From an uncultured Collinsella sp. (lineage in GTDB: Bacteria > Actinomycetota > Coriobacteriia > Coriobacteriales > Coriobacteriaceae), in contig CAUDAE010000017.1 in the NCBI GenBank assembly GCA_958447445.1, positions 1 through 21,921 of the forward strand: DNA of 21,921 bases, given 5' to 3'. Below the pieces are notes generated by a model that was not told where the DNA came from, did no database searches, and saw only the letters and a program-made list of their open reading frames with translations. Positions 1 through 6,880 of this stretch are shown piece by piece. The first letter of the stretch is position 1, and each line of letters opens with the position of its first letter. The translations under genes and the position numbers were made by a program.

Positions 1-127
1 CGAGCAAGGTGCCTTGAAACGAGGCGGCATTGATCTTTTGATCATGCCGCCGAAGTTGAAAGGCAGATTGCCGCTCTGACGGGCTTGCAGCGTCAACTGG
101 TTACGCGGGTTGGTAAACCCGCGTAAC
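1..127. ncRNA. Structured repeat element, copy 1 (5' end cut by window)
   Basis: This is a non-coding element whose fold closely matches the copy at 19957-20104. Visible helices are GCAA (4-7) with TTGC (68-71); CCTT (12-15) with AAGG (60-63); and a hairpin of 23-29 with 45-51, a single T bulge at 30, 31-35 with 40-44, and a TTTT loop. A final perfect 12-bp hairpin pairs 100-111 with 116-127 around a GGTA loop. The internal loops GAAACGA (16-22) and GAAGTTGA (52-59) resemble those of copy 2. The 5' strand of the outer helix lies mostly before base 1. The last hairpin touches the hspR stop codon, so on the minus strand the element forms the hspR 3' end. No T tract follows on either strand, so it is not a classical terminator. 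The transcribed strand and function are unknown. Confidence 0.65.
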
Positions 128-543
128 TACAAATCCCCGCCGGCGCCCAGCAGCTTGCGCATGACTTGCTCGGGGTTAACCGAGCCGTCGCGCGGGGCCA
201 GGGCGGTGATCTTCTTCTGCATCTTGTACTCGTGCAGCTCGTCCTCGAGCTGGCGCACGCGAGCACGGAGCTTTTCGTTCTCGCGCTCGCGTTCCTCGGC
301 ACGCTCCTTCATATCGAGGATGCGCACCACGCCGGCAAGGTTGATGCCCTCGTCGGTCAGCTGGTTGATGAGCTCCAGGCGCTCGATATCGGCACGCGAA
401 TACAGACGCGTGTTGCCGCCCGAGCGCTGGGGGTTCACCAGGCCCTTGGACTCGTAGACGCGCAGAGTCTGCGGATGCATGCCGGTCAGCTCGGCCGCCA
501 CGCTGATCATGTACAACGGTTTGTTCCTATTGTCCTCGGCCAT
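127..543 (-). CDS. hspR: HspR heat-shock repressor, MerR family
   Basis: This 138-aa MerR-family regulator is last in the dnaK-grpE-dnaJ-hspR operon. Residues 10-60 form the winged helix-turn-helix (TGMHPQTLRVYESKGLV, then the GGNTRLYS wing). Residues 78-112 form a charged coiled coil for dimerisation. In actinobacteria HspR binds HAIR inverted repeats upstream of dnaK, and DnaK acts as co-repressor, closing a feedback loop; that role is inferred here from family and operon position. The ATG at 543 follows an AAAGGGG ribosome site with 9-nt spacing. The 72-nt gap to dnaJ contains a perfect 9-bp hairpin (594-602 with 606-614). The stop codon abuts the structured repeat element at the window's left edge. 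Confidence 0.93.
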   Translation of the reverse strand: MAEDNRNKPLYMISVAAELTGMHPQTLRVYESKGLVNPQRSGGNTRLYSRADIERLELINQLTDEGINLAGVVRILDMKERAEERERENEKLRARVRQLEDELHEYKMQKKITALAPRDGSVNPEQVMRKLLGAGGDL

Positions 544-593
544 GCTACCTGACCCCTTTCCGTCTCGTTATCGTCCATCATAAGCCCGCGGGC

Positions 594-614
594 GCGGTCG
601 TGCGTCACGACCGC
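594..614 (-). other. Hairpin between dnaJ and hspR
   Basis: GCGGTCGTG (594-602) pairs perfectly with CACGACCGC (606-614) around a 3-nt loop, directly after the dnaJ stop. There is no following T tract, so it may protect or process the dnaJ 3' end, or partly attenuate hspR, rather than terminate. Confidence 0.4.
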
Positions 615-615
615 C

Positions 616-1581
616 CTAGTACGTCGCCTTGTAACGGTTGACCTTCTCGCGGTAGTCGCGCGTGTCGGCCTCGCGCAGCTTGGTCATCGCGTCGCGCTCG
701 TCATCGGATAGGTTCGTGGGAACCTGCACCTTGATCTCGACGAGCAGCGCACCCGTGCGGCCACGATGCTTAACGTCGGGCGCACCCATCTCCTTAAAGC
801 GGAACTTCTTGCCCGTCTGGGTACCCGCGGGCACCTTCAAACGGACCGTCGCACCGCCGGGCGTGGGCACGTCCACCGTGCAGCCGAGCGCCGCCTCGTA
901 GACCGAGACCGGTACCTCCATGGTCACGTCGGCACCCTTACGCTTAAACAGCGGATGCTCCTCCACGTGCGTGGTCACGACCAGGTCGCCGCGCTCGCCG
1001 CCGGCAACGCCATACTCGCCGCGACGTTTGTAACGCAGCTTGCCGCCGTCGACCGCGCCTGCAGGCACCGAGACCGTAATAGTCTGCTGCTCGCCCGTCG
1101 AGGGAATGCGGTAGGTGACCTTGTGCGTCACGCCGCGAAACGCGTCCTCGGCCGTCACATCGACGGTCAGCGACAGGTCGCCGCCCTTGCGAGCACGGCT
1201 GCGGCCCGCGCCGGCACCGGCAGCGCCCGCAGCCCCGGCAAAGCCCGAGCCCCAGTCGCTGCCCCAGGCGCCGTTGCCGCTAAAGATGCTATCGAAGATG
1301 TCGCCCCAGCCGCTGGCGCCCGCGCCGGCACCGTAGCCGCCGCCATACGCGCCGCCCGCGCCCGGCATGCCGCCAAACATGAGCATCTGGTCGTACTCTT
1401 TGCGTTTCTTCTCGTCCGAAAGCGTCTCGTAGGCCTCGCTGATCTCCTTGAACTTGGCCTCGTCGCCGCCGGCATCGGGGTGATATTTTTGCGCGAGCTT
1501 GCGAAACGCGCTCTTGATCTCTTTGTCGGAGGCGCTCTTGGATACGCCCAGGATGTCATAGAAGGTTTTGCCTGCAGCCAT
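616..1581 (-). CDS. dnaJ: DnaJ-family co-chaperone lacking the zinc finger (class B, CbpA-like)
   Basis: This J-domain co-chaperone stimulates DnaK ATPase and delivers substrates. The chosen start is the ATG at 1581 (MAAGKTFYDIL), preceded by GGAGAGGAG with 6-nt spacing; an in-frame ATG 11 codons upstream has no such site. The protein is 321 aa. The J domain spans residues 5-70 with HPD at 34-36. A long Gly/Ala-rich linker covers roughly 73-130, and the C-terminal beta-sandwich substrate domains run from about 135 to 310. No CxxCxGxG repeats occur, so the zinc-binding domain of class A DnaJ is absent, although the gene occupies the dnaJ position of the operon. A hairpin with a short T tract lies between grpE and this gene and may lower its expression. 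Confidence 0.9.
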   Translation of the reverse strand: MAAGKTFYDILGVSKSASDKEIKSAFRKLAQKYHPDAGGDEAKFKEISEAYETLSDEKKRKEYDQMLMFGGMPGAGGAYGGGYGAGAGASGWGDIFDSIFSGNGAWGSDWGSGFAGAAGAAGAGAGRSRARKGGDLSLTVDVTAEDAFRGVTHKVTYRIPSTGEQQTITVSVPAGAVDGGKLRYKRRGEYGVAGGERGDLVVTTHVEEHPLFKRKGADVTMEVPVSVYEAALGCTVDVPTPGGATVRLKVPAGTQTGKKFRFKEMGAPDVKHRGRTGALLVEIKVQVPTNLSDDERDAMTKLREADTRDYREKVNRYKATY

Positions 1582-1649
1582 CGTAGCTCCTCTCCTGTTA
1601 CGTCCGCCGCCCATGCAGACGACGGCTCATGCTTTCATATGGCACTAGG

Positions 1650-1684
1650 CCAGAAAGGGCCCCGGGTGTTGCCCCGGGGCCCTT
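1650..1684 (-). terminator. Intercistronic terminator-like hairpin between grpE and dnaJ
   Basis: A perfect 12-bp, very GC-rich stem pairs 1655-1666 with 1673-1684 around a 6-nt loop. On the minus strand it lies 5 nt after the grpE stop and is followed by TTTCT. The U tract is short, so partial termination or 3'-end protection is more likely than a full stop, since dnaJ and hspR continue downstream. Confidence 0.6.
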
Positions 1685-1689
1685 CTCAA

Positions 1690-2532
1690 TTACTCCTCGG
1701 TGCTCTCGGCCGTATCGGCCGTAGCATCCTCGGGCGCCGCTTCGGGCTCCGGTGCGGGGCGCTTCTCGCCACCGTAGGTCACCGTCACCATCGCGGAACG
1801 CAGGATGCGATCCGCCATGCGGTAGCCCTTCTGGTACACATCGTTGACGGTCTCGTCGTACTGCGATGCGTCCTCGACGCGACCCACAGCCTGGTGCTCG
1901 AGCGGATCGAACGCCTCGCCCTTGGGGTCGATGGGCTCAACGCCCTCGTGCGCAAACACATCGAGCAGCTTGGCATGAACCGCGTCAACGCCATCGACGA
2001 ACTGCTTAAAGTCGTCGGAAAGCTCTTGGCTGCGGGCATGGTCAATCGCGCGCTCGATATCGTCGATCACCGGCAACAGCGCGGTGACAAGCTTCTCGGT
2101 CGCGCGCTCGCGCTCGGCGATACGCTCGTTTGCGGTGCGGCGACGGAAGTTCTCCCAGTCGGCCTGCAGACGGGCGGTGCGCTCGGTGGCGTCCTTTGCC
2201 TTGTCCTCGGCGGCCTTCTGAGCCTCTGCCGCAGCATCAAGCTCGTTGCGCACGTCGGTAAGCTCCTTCTGAGCCTGCTCGAACTTAAGCTTAAAGTCGT
2301 TGTCGGCGGCTTCCTCACCGGCGCGGATAGCGGCTTCCACCATCTCGTCCTCGGTCATCGTCGCCTCCTTGTTGGAATCCTCTACCTGGTTCTCGGCAGC
2401 CTCGGCGGCCTCGGCCTCGTTGGCCTCGGTATCGTCGACGGCCTCTACGGGAATCTTCACGTCCTTCTCCTCAGAGTCAACGGGGGCGGCGCCAGCGGCA
2501 GCCGCCTCCGTGCGAGCTTTACGGGCGGACAT
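1690..2532 (-). CDS. grpE: GrpE nucleotide-exchange factor
   Basis: GrpE releases ADP from DnaK during the chaperone cycle and acts as a cytoplasmic dimer. From the ATG at 2532 it is 280 aa, longer than typical GrpE (about 190-200 aa). Residues 1-75 are acidic and low-complexity, about 80-135 form the long coiled coil (LQADWENFRRR), and about 140-255 form the four-helix bundle and beta domain (PIDPKGEAFDPLEHQAV, KGYRMADRILRSAMVTV). The tail is acidic. The ATG at 2532 lies only 2 nt after the dnaK stop and has a weak ribosome site, suggesting translational coupling. A second in-frame ATG at 2358 has a textbook AAGGAGG site with 5-nt spacing and would give a normal-sized 222-aa GrpE, so the true start is uncertain. 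Confidence 0.93.
   Translation of the reverse strand: MSARKARTEAAAAGAAPVDSEEKDVKIPVEAVDDTEANEAEAAEAAENQVEDSNKEATMTEDEMVEAAIRAGEEAADNDFKLKFEQAQKELTDVRNELDAAAEAQKAAEDKAKDATERTARLQADWENFRRRTANERIAERERATEKLVTALLPVIDDIERAIDHARSQELSDDFKQFVDGVDAVHAKLLDVFAHEGVEPIDPKGEAFDPLEHQAVGRVEDASQYDETVNDVYQKGYRMADRILRSAMVTVTYGGEKRPAPEPEAAPEDATADTAESTEE
2364..2370 (-). promoter_or_regulatory. Internal ribosome binding site in grpE
   Basis: AAGGAGG on the minus strand sits 5 nt before the in-frame ATG at 2358-2356 (codon 59 of the long form). It is the best ribosome site in the operon and either marks the real start or allows a second, shorter GrpE. Confidence 0.55.
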
Positions 2533-2534
2533 GA

Positions 2535-4427
2535 TTACTTGTCCTCGTCGTCCACAACCTCGTAGTCGGCGTCGACGACGTCATCGTCGGCAGGCTGGGC
2601 ACCGGCGGCACCGTCGGTCTGCTGCTGAGCGTCGGCGTAGACAACCTGAGCCAGCTCGTAGGCCACAGACTGCAGGGACTCGCCGGCGGCCTTGATGGCC
2701 TCGACATCAGAGCCCTCGAGCGCCTTCTTGGCGTCGGCGATAGCGGCCTCGGCCTTGGACTTCACGTCGGCGGAAACCTTGTCGCCCAGCTCGTTGAGGG
2801 TCTGCTCGGTGGAGTAGCACAGGCTGTCGGTCTGGTTGCGGACCTCGACCTCTTCCTTCTGCTTCTTGTCCTCCTCGGCATGAGCCTCGGCGTCCTTGAC
2901 CATACGATCGACTTCGTCGTCGGACAGAGCAGTGGAGCCGGAGATGGTGATCTGCTGCTCCTTGCCGGTGCCCTTGTCCTTAGCGGAGACCTTGACGATA
3001 CCGTTGGCGTCGATGTCGAAGGTGACCTCGATCTGCGGCACGCCGCGGCGGGCAGCCGGGATACCGGTCAGCTGGAACTTACCGAGCGACTTGTTGTCGC
3101 GGGCAAGCTCGCGCTCGCCCTGGAGCACGTTGATCTCGACGCTGGTCTGGTTGTCGGCAGCGGTGGAGTAGACCTCGGTCTTGGAGGTCGGGATCGTGGT
3201 GTTGCGGTCGATCATCTTGGTCATGATGCCGCCCATGGTCTCGACGCCCAGCGACAGCGGGGTAACGTCGAGCAGCAGGATGCCCTCGACGTCGCCGGTG
3301 AGCACGCCGCCCTGGACGGCAGCGCCGTCGGCAACTACCTCGTCGGGGTTCACGGACATGTTGGGCTGCTTGCCGGTCATGGTCTTGACGAGCTCCTGGA
3401 CGGCGGGCATACGGGTGGAGCCGCCGACGAGGATGACCTCGGTCAGATCGGAGAGCTTAAGCTTGGCGTCGCGCAGGGCGTTGGTGACAGGCTGCTTGCA
3501 GCGCTCGAGCAGGTCGCGGGTGATCTTCTCGAACTCGGCGCGGGTCAGCGTGTAGTTGAGGTGCAGCGGGCCGGACTGGTTCATGGTGATGAACGGCAGG
3601 TTGATGGTGGTCTGCTGAGCGGCGGAGAGTTCCTTCTTGGCGTTTTCGGCGGCCTCCTTCAGACGCTGCAGGGCCATGGGGTCCTGACGCAGGTCGACAC
3701 CGTTCTCCTGCTGGAACTTATCGGCCATCCAGTCGATGACGCGCTGATCCCAGTCGTCGCCGCCCAGGTGGTTGTCGCCCGAGGTGGACAGAACCTCAAA
3801 CACGCCGTCGGCGAGGTCGAGGATGGAGACGTCGAAGGTGCCGCCGCCCAGGTCGAAGACCAGGATGCGCTGGTCGGTGCCCTGCTTGTCCAGGCCATAG
3901 GCCAGAGCAGCAGCGGTCGGCTCGTTGACGATACGCTTGACGTTGAGGCCAGCGATCTTACCGGCGTCCTTGGTGGCCTGACGCTGGGCGTCGTTGAAGT
4001 AGGCCGGGACGGTGATGACGGCGTCGGTGACGGTCTCGCCCAGATACTTCTCGGCGTCAGCCTTCATCTTGGCGAGAGTCATGGCGCTCACCTGCTCGGC
4101 GGTGTAATCCTTGCCCTCGATGTCGACGACGGCACGGCCACCCTGGCCCTCCTTGACCTCATACGGCACGGTCTTGATCTCGGAGGTGCACTCGGAGTAC
4201 TTGCGGCCCATGAAGCGCTTGATGGAGAACACGGTGTTCTTGGGGTTGGTGACAGCCTGGTTCTTAGCGGCCTTACCCACGACGCGGTCGCCGTCGGCAC
4301 GGAAGCCCACGACGGACGGGGTGGTGCGGTCGCCCTCGGCGTTCACGATAATGGTCGGAGAACCGCCCTCGAGGACGGCCATTGCGGAGTTAGTAGTACC
4401 AAGGTCGATACCAAGAATCTTGCCCAT
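2535..4427 (-). CDS. dnaK: DnaK chaperone (Hsp70)
   Basis: This is a 630-aa Hsp70, full length for a bacterial DnaK. The ATPase domain carries phosphate-1 motif GIDLGTTNS (residues 5-13), VPAYFNDAQRQATKDAG (about 140-157), NEPTAAALAYG and phosphate-2 FDLGGGTFDVS (about 165-203), and the adenosine motif LVGGSTRMPAV (about 335-345). The linker LLLDVTPLSLG (about 384-394) leads to the peptide-binding domain and a helical lid with an acidic tail. It is the first gene of the operon. The ATG at 4427 follows GAGAGGGA. Expression is expected to be under HspR, but I could not identify a convincing HAIR operator upstream. Confidence 0.98.
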   Translation of the reverse strand: MGKILGIDLGTTNSAMAVLEGGSPTIIVNAEGDRTTPSVVGFRADGDRVVGKAAKNQAVTNPKNTVFSIKRFMGRKYSECTSEIKTVPYEVKEGQGGRAVVDIEGKDYTAEQVSAMTLAKMKADAEKYLGETVTDAVITVPAYFNDAQRQATKDAGKIAGLNVKRIVNEPTAAALAYGLDKQGTDQRILVFDLGGGTFDVSILDLADGVFEVLSTSGDNHLGGDDWDQRVIDWMADKFQQENGVDLRQDPMALQRLKEAAENAKKELSAAQQTTINLPFITMNQSGPLHLNYTLTRAEFEKITRDLLERCKQPVTNALRDAKLKLSDLTEVILVGGSTRMPAVQELVKTMTGKQPNMSVNPDEVVADGAAVQGGVLTGDVEGILLLDVTPLSLGVETMGGIMTKMIDRNTTIPTSKTEVYSTAADNQTSVEINVLQGERELARDNKSLGKFQLTGIPAARRGVPQIEVTFDIDANGIVKVSAKDKGTGKEQQITISGSTALSDDEVDRMVKDAEAHAEEDKKQKEEVEVRNQTDSLCYSTEQTLNELGDKVSADVKSKAEAAIADAKKALEGSDVEAIKAAGESLQSVAYELAQVVYADAQQQTDGAAGAQPADDDVVDADYEVVDDEDK

Positions 4428-4600
4428 TAGAAATTCCCTCTCTCTTGTGCGTTTGCACCGACTCGGCGGTCTGCCGCGTGGCGCTTCGGCTTGTCTTTCA
4501 GGATGTAGTGTATCCCCTTATGGGCCGGAATATACAAAATCTAAGTCAATTCATATAAGATTTCTTATTGCTGAGAGTTTAGGTTCTTAAATGCGCAGGT
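4428..4600 (-). promoter_or_regulatory. dnaK upstream region, AT-rich promoter area
   Basis: The leader next to dnaK (about 4428-4500) is mixed in composition, then an AT-rich patch at about 4529-4575 probably holds the promoter. It contains a minus-strand TTGACT (a plausible -35) and an imperfect dyad, AAATCT at 4537-4542 and AGATTT at 4558-4563 separated by 15 nt, which could be a repressor site. It does not match the HAIR or CIRCE consensus well, so the operator assignment is open. Confidence 0.35.
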
Positions 4601-4688
4601 AGATGCGCTGATTGAGTTCTCGGCAAATCTATTGAGATCTATGTAGAGATGGCTGAGGCTTGGGTCTGGAACCCCTCGGGATGGCCTT

Positions 4689-4862
4689 GCGGAAAGCAAA
4701 TCCCGGTTTGAGCGTGAATTCCGGGCTGCAGTTTCCGCAACCAAGGCCCTCGGGAAAATAGATCCCAGTCTGAGTGTGGATTCTGGGTCGCAGTTTCCGC
4801 CAGAGGACTCGACCGGAAAGCGCGACCCGTTTTGGACGCCAATTCTGGATTGCGCTTTCCAG
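4689..4862. repeat. Array A: three tandem palindromic units with 62-nt period
   Basis: Three imperfect palindromes of about 50 nt occupy 4689-4738, 4751-4800 and 4813-4862. Each begins with GGAAA (4691, 4753, 4815) and ends with TTTCC. Inside, an ATCCC-like box pairs with a GGG(T/C)(T/C)G-like box. The GGAAA positions are exactly 62 nt apart, with about 12 nt of unrelated sequence between units. The same architecture recurs at 19673-19845. Each unit can fold as a hairpin, so the array could act as RNA structure or as regularly spaced DNA sites. The rest of the 4428-5084 gap holds only the dnaK and ferredoxin promoter areas. Confidence 0.8.
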
Positions 4863-4995
4863 AAGCTCGCTAAATAGCTCAATATTTCAAGTCACCTTTA
4901 GCTAACATTTATGCAGCTCAACGGCCCCACCTGCACGTTTTTTAGTAAACCTTGGCATACTCGGCGAACGGTATGAAGATGCCGGTCAGAGGGTA

Positions 4996-5023
4996 TTGCA
5001 AACGGTCGCTCCCGTGGTATGTT
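4996..5023 (+). promoter_or_regulatory. Candidate ferredoxin promoter
   Basis: TTGCAA (4996-5001) and TATGTT (5018-5023) with a 16-nt spacer lie about 60 nt before the ferredoxin start. Both hexamers are only moderate matches. Confidence 0.4.
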
Positions 5024-5084
5024 TTTGCCCGAATCAAACCGGCGCGCATCGCCTGTAGCGTCGGTCAACAGAGAGGAAACTACC

Positions 5085-5270
5085 ATGGCTCATCCCGTAA
5101 TTGATGCCGACGAGTGCATCGCTTGTGGCGTTTGCGTCGACTCCTGCCCCGCTGGCGTTCTGGAGCTCCAGGACGTCGCTACCGTCGCTGACGAGGACTC
5201 CTGCGTCGCCTGTGGCGCTTGCCAGGACGCTTGCCCCGCCGGCGCGATCACCGAGATCGTCGAGGAGTAA
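5085..5270 (+). CDS. 2[4Fe-4S] bacterial-type ferredoxin
   Basis: This 61-aa low-potential electron carrier has two CxxCxxCxxxCP motifs, Cys 11/14/17/21 and Cys 40/43/46/50. Both are complete, so two [4Fe-4S] clusters are expected. The sequence is acidic, as usual for clostridial-type ferredoxins that serve pyruvate:ferredoxin oxidoreductase and hydrogenases in anaerobes; its specific partner here is not shown. The start is the ATG at 5085 after AGAGAGGAAAC; the upstream in-frame extension has no ribosome site and does not resemble ferredoxin. It is a single-gene unit, ending at a strong terminator. Confidence 0.96.
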   Translation: MAHPVIDADECIACGVCVDSCPAGVLELQDVATVADEDSCVACGACQDACPAGAITEIVEE

Positions 5271-5306
5271 CAACTCCCCCACTTGCACACTCAAAAGTAC
5301 ACCGTG

Positions 5307-5350
5307 CACAAAAAAGGAGGCCTCCGCATCGCCGCGGAGGCCTCCTTTTG
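5307..5350. terminator. Bidirectional intrinsic terminator after the ferredoxin and NAD operon
   Basis: A perfect 16-bp stem pairs 5312-5327 with 5334-5349 around a 6-nt loop. It is flanked by an A run on the left and TTTT on the right, so it can end plus-strand ferredoxin transcripts and minus-strand transcripts arriving from niaR. Confidence 0.9.
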
Positions 5351-5388
5351 CATGTGTGGGCAGCTAATTTGGAGCGGGACCCTTGGCA

Positions 5389-5453
5389 GTTGCGGTGGAA
5401 TAGTTCCTGTTTTATGGCTTAGATGCCGATTTTAGGAACTATTTCACCGCAAC
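5389..5453. repeat. Long inverted repeat, 20-bp arms
   Basis: The left arm 5389-5408 (starts GTTGCGGTGG, ends AGTTCCT) pairs with the right arm 5434-5453 (AGGAACT to CCGCAAC). There is one G/T position, which would be a G-U pair in plus-strand RNA. The loop is 25 nt and AT-rich. It lies between the 3' ends of two convergent genes, beyond the ferredoxin terminator as read on the plus strand, so it is not needed for termination. It may be a dispersed palindromic repeat. Confidence 0.7.
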
Positions 5454-5471
5454 TTATAGATGCAGCGTCGG

Positions 5472-6017
5472 CTACGAGAGATCATCCTCGTAGGGCATTA
5501 AATCGGCAAGGTAGCCCTTCTCCTTGAGCATCGCCTCGATTTCGTCGAGGGTCTGTTCGTCCTCCGCCGCAATGCGATGGAAGTGGTAGCCGCTGGTCAC
5601 CGTCAGCAGCGGAAAGCTCTTGCCGCTCTCGATATCGCGCAGATAGCGCTCGACATCGCGACGATTGCGGATGTCCAGGTCGGCCGTAATCTTACCGTAC
5701 ACGCGGTGATTGACAATCACGTTGAGCACGGCGCCGCCGGCGTCGACGATACTCGTGAGCTCATCGCCTGCCTGCTCCACGCTGTGGCGAACCTTGACCA
5801 AGCGCGTAGGCACGGCGGGGCTGCTGGGGGCCTCCTGCAGCACGTAGCCGCGGTTGGTCGCCACGATATCGTGCCCATCGGCGCGCAGCAGGGCGATGTC
5901 CTGCACCACGATCTGGCGGCTCACACCCACCTCGCGGGCAAGCGCGCTGCCCGATACGGGCCCCTTGGCCCCCTCGAGCACGGCCATGATGGCACGGCGA
6001 CGCTCGCGGGCGTTCAT
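5472..6017 (-). CDS. niaR: NiaR NAD-biosynthesis repressor (HTH plus 3H domain)
   Basis: This 181-aa protein has an N-terminal helix-turn-helix of the HTH_11 type (residues 1-60; GSALAREVGVSRQIVVQDIALLRADG) and a C-terminal 3H domain (about 72-170) named for conserved histidines, seen here in VKVRHS, VNHRVYG and GYHFHR. Its length matches Bacillus NiaR/YrxA (about 180 aa). The family represses NAD synthesis and niacin uptake genes, with nicotinic acid as co-repressor. Its ATG shares one base with the nadC stop (TAATG), so it is translationally coupled as the last gene of nadA-nadB-nadC-niaR. Autoregulation through the inverted repeat at 9380-9423 is inferred. Transcripts can end at the terminator at 5307-5350. 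Confidence 0.92.
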   Translation of the reverse strand: MNARERRRAIMAVLEGAKGPVSGSALAREVGVSRQIVVQDIALLRADGHDIVATNRGYVLQEAPSSPAVPTRLVKVRHSVEQAGDELTSIVDAGGAVLNVIVNHRVYGKITADLDIRNRRDVERYLRDIESGKSFPLLTVTSGYHFHRIAAEDEQTLDEIEAMLKEKGYLADLMPYEDDLS

Positions 6018-6877
6018 TATTTACCGTCCAGCAGACGCAGGTGCTTAAGCGAGAGGTCGAGGATCGGCGCGGAGTGCGTCAGGGCGCCCGAGCTAATAAA
6101 GTCAACGCCCAGGTCGGCAAGCGCGCGGATATTGCTGGCATCCACGTTGCCCGAGCACTCGGTCTTGGCGCGGCCGGCGATAAGTTCAATAGCGGCGGCC
6201 ATGTCGTCATGGGTCATGTTGTCGAACATGATGATGTCGGCGCCGGCCTCCACGGCCTCGCGCACCATGTCCAGGTTCTCGCACTCGATCTCGACCGTCG
6301 TGGTAAACGATGCATGGGCGCGCGCCATCTCGATCGCGCGCGTCACGCCACCGGCGGCATCGATGTGGTTGTCCTTGAGCATGACGGCCGTCGACAGGTT
6401 GTAACGGTGGTTGCTGCCGCCGCCAATCTCAACCGCCGCCTTCTCAAACACGCGCATGCCCGGTGTGGTCTTGCGCGTGTCGACGAGCACGGTCTTGGTT
6501 CCCTCGAGCGCCGCGGCCATGCTGTGCGTATAGGTAGCGATGCCGCTCATGCGCTGCAGGTAGTTGAGCGCCACGCGCTCGCCCGAAAGCAGCACACGCG
6601 CATCGCCGCGCACCTGACCCACGTGGTCGCCGGCATGCACCTCGTCACCGTCGGCAACATCAAACAGCACCGAGCTCTGCGAATCCAGCAGCTCAAAGGT
6701 GCGAGCGAACACATCCAGGCCGGCAATGATGCCATCGGCTTTGGCGATAAGCTCCACCGTGGCGGGACGCGCCGTGGGGCACACGCTCGCCGTGCTCACG
6801 TCCTCAAACGTAATGTCCTCGCGCAGAGCTTGCAGAATCAGATCATCGACGACGAGCTTCATGGTAATGGGATTCAT
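6017..6877 (-). CDS. nadC: Nicotinate-nucleotide pyrophosphorylase (carboxylating)
   Basis: NadC (quinolinate phosphoribosyltransferase) converts quinolinate and PRPP to nicotinate mononucleotide, CO2 and pyrophosphate, the third dedicated step of de novo NAD synthesis. At 286 aa it has the normal family length. Diagnostic motifs are GERVALNYLQRMSGIAT, DTRKTTPGMR, and GGGSNHRYNLSTAVMLKDNH, which supply the phosphate and quinolinate-binding Arg, His and Lys residues, plus VEIECENL and DIIMFDNM in the barrel. The ATG at 6877 follows GGAGGAG with good spacing and begins 3 nt after the nadB stop. The stop overlaps the niaR start by one base. Confidence 0.97.
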   Translation of the reverse strand: MNPITMKLVVDDLILQALREDITFEDVSTASVCPTARPATVELIAKADGIIAGLDVFARTFELLDSQSSVLFDVADGDEVHAGDHVGQVRGDARVLLSGERVALNYLQRMSGIATYTHSMAAALEGTKTVLVDTRKTTPGMRVFEKAAVEIGGGSNHRYNLSTAVMLKDNHIDAAGGVTRAIEMARAHASFTTTVEIECENLDMVREAVEAGADIIMFDNMTHDDMAAAIELIAGRAKTECSGNVDASNIRALADLGVDFISSGALTHSAPILDLSLKHLRLLDGK

Positions 6878-6880
6878 GGT

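Noticed and set aside
100..127. Intrinsic terminator for hspR
   Set aside because: The 12-bp hairpin is perfect but no T tract follows on either strand, and it belongs to the larger conserved fold.
766..2565. 599-codon open frame on the plus strand opposite dnaJ and grpE
   Set aside because: It lies antisense to two clear genes, its product is low-complexity and unlike any family, and it follows from the strong GC bias at third positions.
2880..4430. 516-codon open frame opposite dnaK
   Set aside because: It is an antisense shadow of a highly conserved gene, rich in Gly, Leu, Val and Asp as expected from the mirror of dnaK codons.
4501..4600. HAIR (CTTGAGT-N7-ACTCAAG) or CIRCE operator upstream of dnaK
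   Set aside because: No good match to either consensus was found; only an imperfect AAATCT/AGATTT dyad is visible.
4689..4862. CRISPR array
   Set aside because: Units are diverged palindromes with short unrelated linkers, not identical direct repeats with uniform spacers, and no cas genes are present.
4565..4882. 105-codon minus-strand open frame across array A
   Set aside because: It is made of the palindromic repeat units and has no ribosome site or family resemblance.
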